Assembly (NCBI GenBank): GCA_019425655.1
Contig: NQWY01033949.1
Location: forward strand, 1 to 41,836
Origin: Rhizophagus prolifer
Lineage: Eukaryota > Glomeromycota > Glomeromycetes > Glomerales > Glomeraceae
Direction of reading: 5' to 3'
DNA: 41,836 nucleotides
The position numbers and the translations under genes are program-made. The notes under the pieces are model-generated. The model had not been told where the DNA came from. It ran no database searches and saw nothing but the letters and a program-made list of their open reading frames with translations. This document shows, in pieces, positions 27,716 to 36,484 of the stretch (position 1 is the stretch's first letter; the number at the start of each line of letters is the position of its first letter).

Positions 27716-29155
27716 TTAATGATCGTTAACGAGTTCTCGTCCTAGCTTTTTCATACGTGGTTTGTACAACATATGATAGGTAACACCTAAAATGACTAGC
27801 CATACTGGACTGACATACAGAGCTTTTAAAGTATCTGGCTCTAGCGCCAAGATAACCAAAGTAAAAAGCATAAATGCCAAAACCACATAACTCATCCAAA
27901 CGCCACCCGGCATTTTGAAAGTCGATTTTTCATGTAATTCAGGACGTAATTTACGATAGCGTAAATAGCACACCATAATGAGACTCCAGACACTAATGAA
28001 TAGAATCACACACAGTGAACTTGCTAAAGTAAATGCTTCCATGGTGTTTGGAACAAAGTACTGAAGCACTGCCCCACCCATAATAAAAATACATGAGAAA
28101 ATCAAACCATTTGAAGGTACTGCACGTTTTGATAAACGCCCAAATGCACCTGGTGCCTGACCGTCTTTTGATAAACCGAACAGCATACGGCTGGTTGAAA
28201 ACACACCGCTGTTCATTGAAGACATCACCGAAGACAGTACCACCAAGTTCATGATGATGGCAGAAACAGGAATACCCGCATTTAAGAACAACTCAACAAA
28301 CGGACTTTTGTCTGCACGAATGTGATCCCAAGGCGTTACTGACATCACAATAAAGAGTGCTAGTACATAGAACAAAATAATACGTACAGGAATCGCGTTA
28401 ATTGCTTTCGGTAAATTCTTCTGTGGATCTTTGGTTTCAGCAGCTGTTGTACCGACCAGTTCAACCCCGACAAAGGCAAATACGGCAATCTGGAATCCTG
28501 CCAAGAAGCCTTCTGTACCTTTCGGGAATAAACCGCCATGTGACCAAACATTGCTAATGCTTGCAACAGCGCCTTGCGGAGCTTGGAAATGACTGAAAAT
28601 CATATAGCCACCCACTCCGATCAGGCCAATAATGGCCAAAATCTTAATGAGTGCAAACCAAAATTCAATTTCACCAAATAGGCGTACAGTCAGTAGGTTA
28701 AGACCCATAACAAACATTACACAACCTGCACTAATCATGGCTTGTTGCGTTGGCGAAAAGCTCGTGCCATCGGGTAGCCAGAAGCTCAAATAGTTAATGA
28801 CCGCTGAAAGGTCCGCAATACCAACCAGCACCCAACCTAACCAATAGGTCCAACCCAAATAGTAACCGGCCCAAGGACCAATCAAGTCATGAGCCATATC
28901 AACAAAAGATTTGTAATGCAGATTTGCAAGGAGCAACTCGCCCATTGCACGCATTAAGAAAAAGAACATTCCTCCAATAATCATATAGATTAAAAGAATT
29001 GAAGGACCTGCGAGGGAGATTGTTTTACCCGAGCCCATAAATAGGCCGGTTCCAATTGCACCGCCAATAGCAATCAGTTGTAAATGACGGTTAGACAGTT
29101 TTCGTTGCAGATGATCAGGAGAATTTTCTGCATCTGAATGACGAGCCGTTGTCAT
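27716..29155 (-). CDS. Amino-acid permease, CycA-like (copy 2 of a tandem pair)
   Basis: A 479-residue, 12-helix AAT-family symporter, the copy still next to ridA. It carries IAIGGAIGTGLFMGSGKTI, FAFVGVELVGTTAAETKDP and the long identical stretch around WDHIRADKSPFVELFLNAG shared with copy 1. The two differ mostly in the N-terminal tail, the loop after helix 6 and the last 80 residues. It probably brings in D- or L-alanine (or glycine/serine) for the racemase and DadA. AAAGGAATT precedes the ATG at 29155. Confidence 0.88.
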   Translation of the reverse strand: MTTARHSDAENSPDHLQRKLSNRHLQLIAIGGAIGTGLFMGSGKTISLAGPSILLIYMIIGGMFFFLMRAMGELLLANLHYKSFVDMAHDLIGPWAGYYLGWTYWLGWVLVGIADLSAVINYLSFWLPDGTSFSPTQQAMISAGCVMFVMGLNLLTVRLFGEIEFWFALIKILAIIGLIGVGGYMIFSHFQAPQGAVASISNVWSHGGLFPKGTEGFLAGFQIAVFAFVGVELVGTTAAETKDPQKNLPKAINAIPVRIILFYVLALFIVMSVTPWDHIRADKSPFVELFLNAGIPVSAIIMNLVVLSSVMSSMNSGVFSTSRMLFGLSKDGQAPGAFGRLSKRAVPSNGLIFSCIFIMGGAVLQYFVPNTMEAFTLASSLCVILFISVWSLIMVCYLRYRKLRPELHEKSTFKMPGGVWMSYVVLAFMLFTLVILALEPDTLKALYVSPVWLVILGVTYHMLYKPRMKKLGRELVNDH

Positions 29156-29188
29156 ATTAAAATTCCTTTTTGAATTCCTTTGTTAAGA

Positions 29189-29234
29189 TCAGCAACCTAT
29201 GGCGAAAATCGAACCGTGTGCCATAGGTCACTGA
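29189..29234 (-). ncRNA. Leader hairpin of permease copy 2 (candidate cis-regulatory RNA)
   Basis: On the mRNA strand UCAGUGACCUAUGGC pairs with GCCAUAGGUUGCUGA over 15 positions, counting two G-U wobbles, around the 16-base loop ACACGGUUCGAUUUUC. On the opposite strand the two wobble positions become mismatches, so the structure favours the permease transcript. It ends 34 bases before the start codon. Confidence 0.55.
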
Positions 29235-29316
29235 ATCTGTTCACCAAAAAATGACTGGATAAACCGTATCTATCTTCCTTCTGTTAGATACATCATCATT
29301 TTGGAGTAAAAACGAA

Positions 29317-29676
29317 TTACTTTTGTGCTGCCGTCACGGCAATTTCAATTAACCAATTTGGATTGACCAAATCGGCCTGAATTGTGGCACGCGATGGCGC
29401 AACACACCCTTTTAACCAGTCAACCCAAATTGCATTTACGGTTGAAAAGTCAGAAAGATTTTTTAAATAGAGCTGCGCAGAAAGCAAACGAGATTTATCG
29501 GTATCAGCAAGTGCCAAAAGTTCATCAATCGTTGCAAGAATTTCACGAGTTTGGCCTGCCACGTCTTGCTCGGTATTTTTAGGTACCTGACCTGACAAAT
29601 AAACCACTTTGTTAAAAACAGTCACGGCGCTCATGACTTCGTTAGTGTTAATCTTTTGTATATCTGAATTAGACAT
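29317..29676 (-). CDS. ridA: RidA-family enamine/imine deaminase
   Basis: A 119-residue RidA/YjgF/UK114 protein. Such proteins hydrolyse reactive 2-aminoacrylate and other imines released by PLP enzymes and amino-acid oxidases. It shows VVYLSGQVPKN near residue 28, the DKSRLLSAQLYLKNLSDF block and the key arginine in APSRATIQADL. ATG 29676 has AAGGAAAT upstream. It sits 10 bp after the alanine racemase gene, next to dadA, so scavenging imines from D-alanine oxidation is a fitting role. Confidence 0.9.
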   Translation of the reverse strand: MSNSDIQKINTNEVMSAVTVFNKVVYLSGQVPKNTEQDVAGQTREILATIDELLALADTDKSRLLSAQLYLKNLSDFSTVNAIWVDWLKGCVAPSRATIQADLVNPNWLIEIAVTAAQK

Positions 29677-29686
29677 TCGGATTTCC

Positions 29687-30790
29687 TTATACCTGATTAA
29701 TAAATTGAACACGGGCAGTGACAGCACACATCAGTTCATAACCCACCGTACCGGATGAAACTGCGACATCATCAATAGGTAAAACGACGCCTGTACTTGA
29801 TTGGCCCCAAAGTACAACTTCACTGCCGACTTTGGCGCTCTCAATGCCCGTTAAATCGACTGCCAACATATCCATGCTGACACGGCCAATTGTGCGAGTG
29901 CGTACTGAGTCCACTAAAACAGGCGTACCTGTTGGTGAAATACGTTGATAACCATCGGCATAGCCGCAAGCCACAATCCCAATCGTCATGGGTTGCTCTG
30001 CCACAAAGTTTGAGCCATAACCGACGCTTTCATTCGGTTCTAAATGCTGAACGGAAATAATTTCACTGCGTAAGCTCATGGTCGGTTGTAAGCCCCAATC
30101 CGCAATACTATGGGTCGGGTAATCTGGCGAGCTGCCATAGAGCATGATGCCGCTACGGGCATAATCTGATTTGAGCTGGTCTTGATAACGCAGAATTGCC
30201 GCACTATTACTTACCGATCTTTCACCCGGTAAATCTTTTACAATTTCTTCAAAAGCATTGATTTGATAATCAATACCTTGCTGGCCGAAACGATCACCAT
30301 CTGCATCTGAAAAATGCATCATGTGCGTAATCTTGGATACGTTCGCCAAGTTGTTTAAACGTTCCCAAGCCTGAACATAGTGCTGTGGTTTAAAACCAAG
30401 ACGGTTCATACCACTGTTCATTTTTAGGCAAACATCAAATTGAGCTGGATAAGGATGCTTTTCCACCCACTCGATTTGCGCTTCACTATGAATGGTGAAA
30501 CTGAGTTGATACTGCACACAATCAAATAAATCTTGAGGAGAAAAAATCCCTTCGAGCAATAAAATTGGACCTGTCCAACCTAGAGCACGAATTCGTTTTG
30601 CTTCATCAAGATCAAGTAAGGCAAAGCCATCTGCTGCTTTAAATGCTTCATAAACACGTTCAATGCCGTGTCCATAAGCATTGGCTTTTACAACGGCAAA
30701 GACCTTACTGTTTGGCATGGCCTTGCGTACCACCGCCAAGTTATTTTGTAAGGCTTGACGGTGGATGACTGCGGTAATAGGACGAGGCAT
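29687..30790 (-). CDS. dadX: Alanine racemase, catabolic type
   Basis: PLP enzyme interconverting L- and D-alanine, 367 residues. The PLP-binding lysine is Lys35 in VVKANAYGHG; the second catalytic residue, a tyrosine, is in SVGYGSNFVAEQ near residue 256. KMNSGMNRLGF and GRVSMDMLAVDLT are family blocks. Its place 21 bp downstream of dadA marks it as the catabolic isozyme that feeds D-alanine to DadA, although it could also serve the cell wall. Confidence 0.93.
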   Translation of the reverse strand: MPRPITAVIHRQALQNNLAVVRKAMPNSKVFAVVKANAYGHGIERVYEAFKAADGFALLDLDEAKRIRALGWTGPILLLEGIFSPQDLFDCVQYQLSFTIHSEAQIEWVEKHPYPAQFDVCLKMNSGMNRLGFKPQHYVQAWERLNNLANVSKITHMMHFSDADGDRFGQQGIDYQINAFEEIVKDLPGERSVSNSAAILRYQDQLKSDYARSGIMLYGSSPDYPTHSIADWGLQPTMSLRSEIISVQHLEPNESVGYGSNFVAEQPMTIGIVACGYADGYQRISPTGTPVLVDSVRTRTIGRVSMDMLAVDLTGIESAKVGSEVVLWGQSSTGVVLPIDDVAVSSGTVGYELMCAVTARVQFINQV

Positions 30791-30811
30791 GATTTACTTT
30801 CCTAACGTCCG

Positions 30812-32077
30812 TTATGCAGCATGTGCGTGTGAATAACGCTGAATTGAAAGGCCATCGGTACTGATATCAGTCTTATGATTCAATACGATGTCACTGATTA
30901 ATTTTCCAGAACCACATGCCATGGTCCAGCCTAAAGTACCGTGACCTGTATTCAAGAACAGATTTTTAAAGCGAGTCGCGCCAATAATTGGGGTACTGTC
31001 TGGAGTCATTGGACGTAGACCCGTCCAGAAAGACGCCTGTGCCATATCACCACCCGGGAACAAGTCCTGAGTCACCATTTGCAAGGTTGCACGGCGGTCT
31101 TCGTTCAGACCTAAATTGAAACCACTTAACTCAGCCATACCACCTACGCGAATACGTTGGTCGAAACGCGTAATCGCAATTTTGTAGGTTTCATCAAGCA
31201 CCGTAGATTGCGGAGCAAAAGCTGGGTCAACAATTGGAATCGTCAACGAATAACCTTTCACAGGATATACAGGCAACTGTAGATCAAGTGGTTTCAAGAA
31301 ATCACGTGAATAGCTACCAAACGCTAAAACATAACGATCTGCGGTTAAGACCTTACCATTGACCTGAACGCCCTTAATTTGATCGCCTTCAACAATCAAT
31401 TTTTCTACGTTCTGATTAAACTGGAAGTTAACACCCAACTCTTTAGCAATTTGAGCTAAAGCATTGGTAAATAAATAACAATCGCCTGTTTCGTCATTTG
31501 GTAAATGTAAACCACCAACGAGTTTATCTTGTGCATTTGCCAATGCTGGTTCTACACGACCAAGTTCGTTACCATTTAATAATTCGTAGCTTACGCCGCA
31601 CTCTTGTAGCACGCTAATATCGCGTTGAACCGCTTCCATTTGTGCTTCTTTACGGAATAACTGCAAAGTACCCTTCGCACGGTTTTCGTAGTTAATGCCC
31701 GTATCTTTTCTAAGTTCACGTAAGCAGTCACGGCTGTATTCAGCCACGCGCATCATACGTTCTTTGTTTACAGCATAGCTTTGTGGATTACAGTTTTTTA
31801 GCATTTGCGCCATCCACTGTAATTGCCACATGCTGCCATCTAAATTAATCGCAAGCGGTGCATGGTGTTGGAACATCCATTTCACAGCTTTAAAAGGAAT
31901 TCCTGGTGCTGCCCAAGGAGTCGAATACCCAGGCGAAATTTGACCTGCATTACCAAAACTTGTTTCTTCAGCAGGACCTGACTGGCGATCAAGAACAGTG
32001 ACCTCAGCTCCTTGTTGAGCTAGATAATAGGCACTTGCCACTCCAATAACGCCGCTACCTAAAACAATTACGCGCAT
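30812..32077 (-). CDS. dadA: D-amino-acid dehydrogenase small subunit
   Basis: FAD-dependent, membrane-associated dehydrogenase that oxidises D-alanine to pyruvate and ammonia, passing electrons to the respiratory chain. The 421-residue product starts [20 protein letters not shown] with the dinucleotide-binding GxGxxG. It has [20 protein letters not shown], typical of DadA, and the C-terminal [22 protein letters not shown] 32077 fits this motif, and GAGGGAATGG lies upstream; the ATG at 32095 is less suitable. Divergent from lrp. Confidence 0.95.
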   Translation of the reverse strand: MRVIVLGSGVIGVASAYYLAQQGAEVTVLDRQSGPAEETSFGNAGQISPGYSTPWAAPGIPFKAVKWMFQHHAPLAINLDGSMWQLQWMAQMLKNCNPQSYAVNKERMMRVAEYSRDCLRELRKDTGINYENRAKGTLQLFRKEAQMEAVQRDISVLQECGVSYELLNGNELGRVEPALANAQDKLVGGLHLPNDETGDCYLFTNALAQIAKELGVNFQFNQNVEKLIVEGDQIKGVQVNGKVLTADRYVLAFGSYSRDFLKPLDLQLPVYPVKGYSLTIPIVDPAFAPQSTVLDETYKIAITRFDQRIRVGGMAELSGFNLGLNEDRRATLQMVTQDLFPGGDMAQASFWTGLRPMTPDSTPIIGATRFKNLFLNTGHGTLGWTMACGSGKLISDIVLNHKTDISTDGLSIQRYSHAHAA

Positions 32078-32098
32078 TTCCATTCCCTCACGCACACC

Positions 32099-32160
32099 AG
32101 TTTATTTCACTAGTATATTTCTGCTTCAATAGTTTATTTCACTGTTTTTCAGGCTATAAT
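32099..32160. promoter_or_regulatory. Direct repeats and promoter between dadA and lrp
   Basis: The 13-mer AGTTTATTTCACT occurs perfectly at 32099-32111 and 32131-32143, start to start 32 bp, about three helical turns. TATAAT at 32155-32160 is a good -10 for lrp. Phase-spaced sites fit the wrapped binding of Lrp-type octamers, so these are candidate Lrp sites controlling dadA and lrp itself. Confidence 0.5.
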
Positions 32161-32213
32161 CTAGGTAAATTTATGTTTTTCTCACGAGAATTTTAAAAAA
32201 AGAGGAAATATCT

Positions 32214-32681
32214 ATGCGCCCCCTAGATCGTATAGATCGCATGATTCTGGACATTTTGCAGCGTGAAGGACGAATTGCGATTAGTGAATTGGCATCGAGA
32301 GTCAACCTCTCTACCACCCCCTGTTCAGAGCGTGTAAAGCGTCTCGAACGCGATGGCATTATCATGGGTTATTACGCTCGGCTAAACCCAGCCTACGTAG
32401 ACCGTAACTTGCTTGTCTTTTTAGAAATTAAGTTATCTGCCAAATCTGGTGATGTATTTGACCAAGTGGCCAGAGACTTAGTCGAAATTCCGGAAGTACT
32501 CGAATGTCACCTTATTTCAGGTGAGTTTGACTACCTTGTAAAAGCTCGCTTAAAAGAAATGAGCGCATACCGCCGCTTATTGGGAGATCTTTTAAAGAAA
32601 CTTCCCGCTTCGGCATCGTCACATAGTTATGTGGTCATGGAAGAAGTGAAAGAAACTCTATATCTAGATGTGAGTAAGTAA
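32214..32681 (+). CDS. lrp: Lrp/AsnC-family regulator of the dad operon
   Basis: A 155-residue regulator. The N-terminal helix-turn-helix spans about 5-55 (ILDILQREGRIAISELASRV then LSTTPCSERVKRLERDGII), and the C-terminal RAM ligand-binding domain about 65-150 (LVFLEIKLSAKSG, VLECHLISGEFDYLVKAR). This is close to Lrp/BkdR/DadR proteins that respond to alanine or leucine. AGAGGAAAT precedes the ATG. The divergent setting with dadA is the usual one for a DadR-type activator. Confidence 0.92.
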   Translation: MRPLDRIDRMILDILQREGRIAISELASRVNLSTTPCSERVKRLERDGIIMGYYARLNPAYVDRNLLVFLEIKLSAKSGDVFDQVARDLVEIPEVLECHLISGEFDYLVKARLKEMSAYRRLLGDLLKKLPASASSHSYVVMEEVKETLYLDVSK

Positions 32682-32709
32682 AGCGAGTTCTCTCTAAACT
32701 CGCTTTACT
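32677..32709. terminator. Hairpin downstream of lrp
   Basis: Thirteen-bp perfect arms AGTAAAGCGAGTT (32677-32689) and AACTCGCTTTACT (32697-32709). The left arm includes the lrp stop codon. No long T run follows on the plus strand, so it may act mainly as a 3' stabilising or shared hairpin for the convergent gene ending at 32723. Confidence 0.5.
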
Positions 32710-32722
32710 CAGGTTTAGAACA

Positions 32723-33868
32723 TTAGAAATATTTTAAAATCGAAATGTGTTTATTTTGATGCTTAAATTTCGAGAACCATTTAACTGCTGGATAGAGTGC
32801 AAAAGACAGCATAATTGTGATTAACCACAGCATCCACACATGGCTGACCGACAAATAACTTCCGTAGTTGGTTCCCCACACACTGAGTGCAAACACATAC
32901 ATGAGTTTCAGCACATATAAGTGTAATAAATAAAAGAACATCGGCACCGAACCAAACACGACCAATGGTTTTAAAAATGAGTATTGCTGCATACGTTCAA
33001 AAGCAACGAGCATAATCAAGCCAATTCCAACATTTAGCAAAATAAATAACAAAGACGGTGGATACTTGGTGAGGTTAAAAAAGCTCATAAGGCTCAGTTG
33101 TAATGACTCAAAATGCTGCCACGGCTGGTCACCATAGACGTTGATTAAACGCAATAAAACAAATAGCCCAATACTTGCTAAACCAAGGCTGAGTAAAGCA
33201 CGGCCTCTTTGCTTTGCTGTATATTTTGAACTAAAGAACTGGCCTAAAACGTAGCCTAATAAAATTACCCCAATCCAAGGTAAAACAGGGTAACTTGTAC
33301 GAAGCTTAATACCTGCAAACTCAAGCCAGCCACGTTCGTGTAAAACGAACCATATATTCTGTAGGATACCTTGTGAGAAGTGCACAGAATCTAGCAGGTT
33401 ATGCCCAAAAATAATGACCAAAGCTACACCAGCAAGAACTGGCAAAGGCAAACTTACACAGCACGCTAGCACCACCATGCTAATACCTATCGCCCAAATC
33501 ACCTGTAAATAAATGACTTCAGGTGGAAAAGTTGCTGTCCATGCAAAATTCACAAGGGTAAGCTCTAATACAATTAAAAATAAACCGCGTTTTAAAAGAA
33601 AAGCACGTGTTTGCTGTAAGTCTTGTTTTTTTGATTGAAATAAAAATGCAGAAATACCCGTTAAAAGTACAAAAACCGGAGCGCAAATATGTGCCAATAA
33701 TCGACTACCAAATAATGCTGGTTCTGTTACTGTTACGTCCATTGGATCAGTAACCTGTTTATGTAAATAGAAAGTTTCTCTTACATGGTCGAGCAACATA
33801 ATGATGATCACCAAACCACGCAATGCATCAATCGACTGTAAACGTTCAATATTTTTTTCTATAGGCAT
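32723..33868 (-). CDS. DUF1624/heparan-alpha-glucosaminide N-acetyltransferase-like membrane protein
   Basis: A 381-residue integral membrane protein with about ten predicted helices. It starts ERLQSIDALRGLVIIIMLLD with the conserved histidine in LDHVRETFY, a pattern of the acyltransferase families DUF1624/HGSNAT and YeiB. FGSRLLAHICAPVFVLLTGI and MFFYLLHLYVLKLMYVF are further family blocks. Acetylation of a cell-surface sugar is the usual guess; the real acceptor is unknown. It shares a divergent promoter region with the TonB receptor. Confidence 0.8.
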   Translation of the reverse strand: MPIEKNIERLQSIDALRGLVIIIMLLDHVRETFYLHKQVTDPMDVTVTEPALFGSRLLAHICAPVFVLLTGISAFLFQSKKQDLQQTRAFLLKRGLFLIVLELTLVNFAWTATFPPEVIYLQVIWAIGISMVVLACCVSLPLPVLAGVALVIIFGHNLLDSVHFSQGILQNIWFVLHERGWLEFAGIKLRTSYPVLPWIGVILLGYVLGQFFSSKYTAKQRGRALLSLGLASIGLFVLLRLINVYGDQPWQHFESLQLSLMSFFNLTKYPPSLLFILLNVGIGLIMLVAFERMQQYSFLKPLVVFGSVPMFFYLLHLYVLKLMYVFALSVWGTNYGSYLSVSHVWMLWLITIMLSFALYPAVKWFSKFKHQNKHISILKYF

Positions 33869-33884
33869 AGCGGTAATAAATAAA

Positions 33885-33912
33885 ATAATGTAACGTTATA
33901 CTATTACATTAT
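33885..33912. promoter_or_regulatory. Zur-like operator upstream of the TonB receptor
   Basis: Perfect 9-bp inverted repeat ATAATGTAA (33885-33893) and TTACATTAT (33904-33912). Inside it GTTATACTATTACATT (33895-33910) differs at one position from the right-hand part of the Zur consensus as I remember it (GTTATANTATAACATT). A Fur site is a weaker match. It lies in the 74-bp spacer shared by the receptor and the acyltransferase, so it could govern both. Confidence 0.5.
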
Positions 33913-33942
33913 AGTTCTTTTGTCTTTCATGGCTGATTATTT

Positions 33943-36033
33943 ATGCAACACAAATTAGGATTGTTGTCTTCGTTAGGGTTATCTTTTATATCAACATTCT
34001 CTTGGGGAGACGAAACCTCAACAGTACTTGAGACCATACGCGTTCAGGCTGAAAGTACCCAAGAAGGTGTGAGCCAAAATAGCTCGGCGACTAAATTTTC
34101 TCACGATGTTTTAGATGTCCCTTTTAATCGTGCGTATGTTTCGAAACAAATGATGGAACAACAAGACGTTCAACGGATTGATGACGCATTAAGCTTAGTG
34201 AGTGGGGTTTTTCATCAAAACAGTTTTGGTGGCGGCTTTTGGGATAACTACTCTTTCCGTGGTTTTAGTACCGACCCCAATTTAGGTGCCTCTATGATCC
34301 GTAACGGCTTGAGTGTCAACCGAGGGATTAGCGCTCCTAAAGATGTCGTAAATATTGAATCTTTAGAGTTTTTAAAAGGGCCTATGGCGGCTTTATATGG
34401 TCGCGGCGAAACAGGTGGTTTGCTTAACCTCAACAGTAAAAAACCACAGTGGGAAAGCGAAAGTGAAGTTAACCTACGTGCCAATACCCAAGAACAATAT
34501 CGAATTAGTCTGGAACACACGGCGCCTATTAACGATGAACTGGCCTATCGTGTAGCCGTGGCTCACGAAGATAATCAAAGCTTCCGTGATCATGTCAGTA
34601 GTGAACGCTGGTTCTTTTCACCGCAGCTCACATGGAAAATTTCAGACCAAACGCAACTCGACTTTGATAGTGAATTTACTGAGCACAAAGGAACCTTTGA
34701 CCGTGGTGTAAGCACCGTCAATCACCAGTTTGTGATGGACCCGAAAACCTTTACAGGTGAACCTGACGACGGCGATTTGAAAATAAAAGATTACTTTTAC
34801 CAATTACGTCTGAGTCATGAATTTAACCCTGACTGGAAACTAAATAGTGCTGTCAGTTATAAAGACGCCAAAATGGTCGGCTTTGCAACCGAACCACGGC
34901 GTATACAAGCCGATGGCCGTACTTTAGAACGTCAACGTCGCTATCGTGATTATACAAGTGAAGACGTGCTGGCTCAGACAGAGGTACTTGGCAAGGTTGA
35001 TACTTCGTGGGCTCGCCATGAAATTTTACTTTCAACCGAGCTTGGTCAACTCGACTATAAACAAAACCAGCTTCGTCGTAATCACAGTGCTGGCATGCCA
35101 AACACAATTGATATTTACCAACCTGAATATGGCAAATATGTACCGAACTTAGCTCCGTTTACCAATACCAAAGAACAGCAGCGTTACTTTGCACTCAATA
35201 TTCAAGACCAGATCTTCTTTAATGATCAATGGAGTGTGCTATTTGGTAACCGTTTTGATCAGGTCGAGCAAGACTTTAAAAATCATCTGACGCAGACTGA
35301 AAGCAACCAGACACTTCATCAAAATAGTCCGCGTTTCGGAGTAAATTTCAAAGCCTCTGAGCAATGGGCGTTTTATACAAACTATGGCCGCTCATTTGCC
35401 ATGAATAGTGGTATGAATCGAAATGGACAGACTTTTGCTCCTGAAAAAGGCGAAAGCTACGAGGTCGGCACCAAATATAAAGTGAATGACCAAAGTGTGC
35501 TGAGTCTCGCTTTGTTTAAAATGAAAAAACGAAATGTACTCACAACTGACCCAATTGACAGTAACTTTCAAACCGCAGCAGGCGAAGTAAGCAGTAAAGG
35601 AATTGAGTTTGACTTAAATAGTCAAATCACTGACCGCTGGTTCGTCAATGCCAACTATAGTTATACCGATGCTCAAATTGAAAAAGACCAAGACTTGCCA
35701 AAAGGCGCTCGTCTGAGCAATGTGCCAAAACACCAAGGTGCTGTAAGTACCAATTATGAGTTTCTACAAGAAGGCTCAACAAAAGCAGGTGTAGGTGCCA
35801 ACCTTACTTATGTGGGCGAACGTAGCGGACATAACCTTGATAATGGCTTTAATTTACCAAGCTATACCCTCGTGAACTTAAATGCTTACTATGCCCCATC
35901 GGACCGCTTACGTTATCAGCTGAATATAAACAATCTGTTTGATAAAACTTACTATGTTTCAAGCTATAGCGATTTGTGGATTCAACCGGGTGAGCCACTA
36001 AACGCCTCAATCTCGGCACAGTGGAAATTTTAA
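33943..36033 (+). CDS. TonB-dependent outer-membrane receptor (siderophore-receptor family)
   Basis: A 696-residue receptor with a signal peptide (about 1-22, ending FSWG/DE). The plug domain (about 45-165) includes IDDALSLVSGVFHQN, YSFRGFSTDP and IESLEFLKGPMAALYGRGETGGLLNL. The 22-strand barrel ends in the aromatic residue of SAQWKF. The family imports ferric siderophores, but the Zur-like operator just upstream raises the option of a zinc-linked ligand. No siderophore synthesis genes are nearby. It looks intact. Confidence 0.9.
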   Translation: MQHKLGLLSSLGLSFISTFSWGDETSTVLETIRVQAESTQEGVSQNSSATKFSHDVLDVPFNRAYVSKQMMEQQDVQRIDDALSLVSGVFHQNSFGGGFWDNYSFRGFSTDPNLGASMIRNGLSVNRGISAPKDVVNIESLEFLKGPMAALYGRGETGGLLNLNSKKPQWESESEVNLRANTQEQYRISLEHTAPINDELAYRVAVAHEDNQSFRDHVSSERWFFSPQLTWKISDQTQLDFDSEFTEHKGTFDRGVSTVNHQFVMDPKTFTGEPDDGDLKIKDYFYQLRLSHEFNPDWKLNSAVSYKDAKMVGFATEPRRIQADGRTLERQRRYRDYTSEDVLAQTEVLGKVDTSWARHEILLSTELGQLDYKQNQLRRNHSAGMPNTIDIYQPEYGKYVPNLAPFTNTKEQQRYFALNIQDQIFFNDQWSVLFGNRFDQVEQDFKNHLTQTESNQTLHQNSPRFGVNFKASEQWAFYTNYGRSFAMNSGMNRNGQTFAPEKGESYEVGTKYKVNDQSVLSLALFKMKKRNVLTTDPIDSNFQTAAGEVSSKGIEFDLNSQITDRWFVNANYSYTDAQIEKDQDLPKGARLSNVPKHQGAVSTNYEFLQEGSTKAGVGANLTYVGERSGHNLDNGFNLPSYTLVNLNAYYAPSDRLRYQLNINNLFDKTYYVSSYSDLWIQPGEPLNASISAQWKF

Positions 36034-36047
36034 TTCATCTATAAAAT

Positions 36048-36077
36048 AAAAAAGCCCGAATTATTTCGGGCTTTTTT
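36048..36077. terminator. Terminator between the TonB receptor and the SnoaL-like gene
   Basis: AAAAAAGCCCGAA (36048-36060), loop TTAT, TTCGGGCTTTTTT (36065-36077). A strong bidirectional terminator for convergent genes ending at 36033 and 36079. Confidence 0.88.
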
Positions 36078-36078
36078 A

Positions 36079-36459
36079 TTAGAACATGCCATTTTCATTC
36101 ACAAGCTGTTCGGGCTGCATTTGCCCGATATCCCAAAGCTCAGCAATTTTTCCATTTTCAAAACGGCAAATATGAACCACAGCCACAATGGTAGGTTTGT
36201 CATTCATTTGCATTTCAAGTTTCGAATGCACAGCGACTAAAGTCCCATCTTCAATGACATGCTGAACATCAAAGACTTTATTGGGATTTGCAGCCGCACT
36301 TTCACGCATTCCTTCCTTCAACGAAGTTGCATCACCCGCATAATAAGGATTGTGATGCTTGAAGTTAGGCGCAGTGTAATTGCTGTAGGCTTCATCAACT
36401 TCGCCTGCTGCGGCAAATTCTAAAAACCGTACCGCAATTTGTTTTTGAGATAAGTTCAT
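36079..36459 (-). CDS. SnoaL-like (NTF2-fold) protein
   Basis: A 126-residue protein with the NTF2/SnoaL-type ester-cyclase pattern: an N-terminal helix with AVRFLEFAAAGEVDEAYSNY, then NFKHHNPYYAGD and the strand VVHICRFENGKIAELWDIGQ. Many relatives are stand-alone proteins of unknown substrate. AGGAG precedes the ATG. It lies 25 bp downstream of the RraB gene and may share its transcript. Confidence 0.82.
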   Translation of the reverse strand: MNLSQKQIAVRFLEFAAAGEVDEAYSNYTAPNFKHHNPYYAGDATSLKEGMRESAAANPNKVFDVQHVIEDGTLVAVHSKLEMQMNDKPTIVAVVHICRFENGKIAELWDIGQMQPEQLVNENGMF

Positions 36460-36484
36460 GAGTATCTCCTACTCTTTTTAGACC

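Noticed and set aside
27405-29215. GGTTCGA in the permease leaders as a tRNA T-arm
   Set aside because: No acceptor, D-arm or anticodon arm surrounds it, and the stem geometry does not fit a tRNA.
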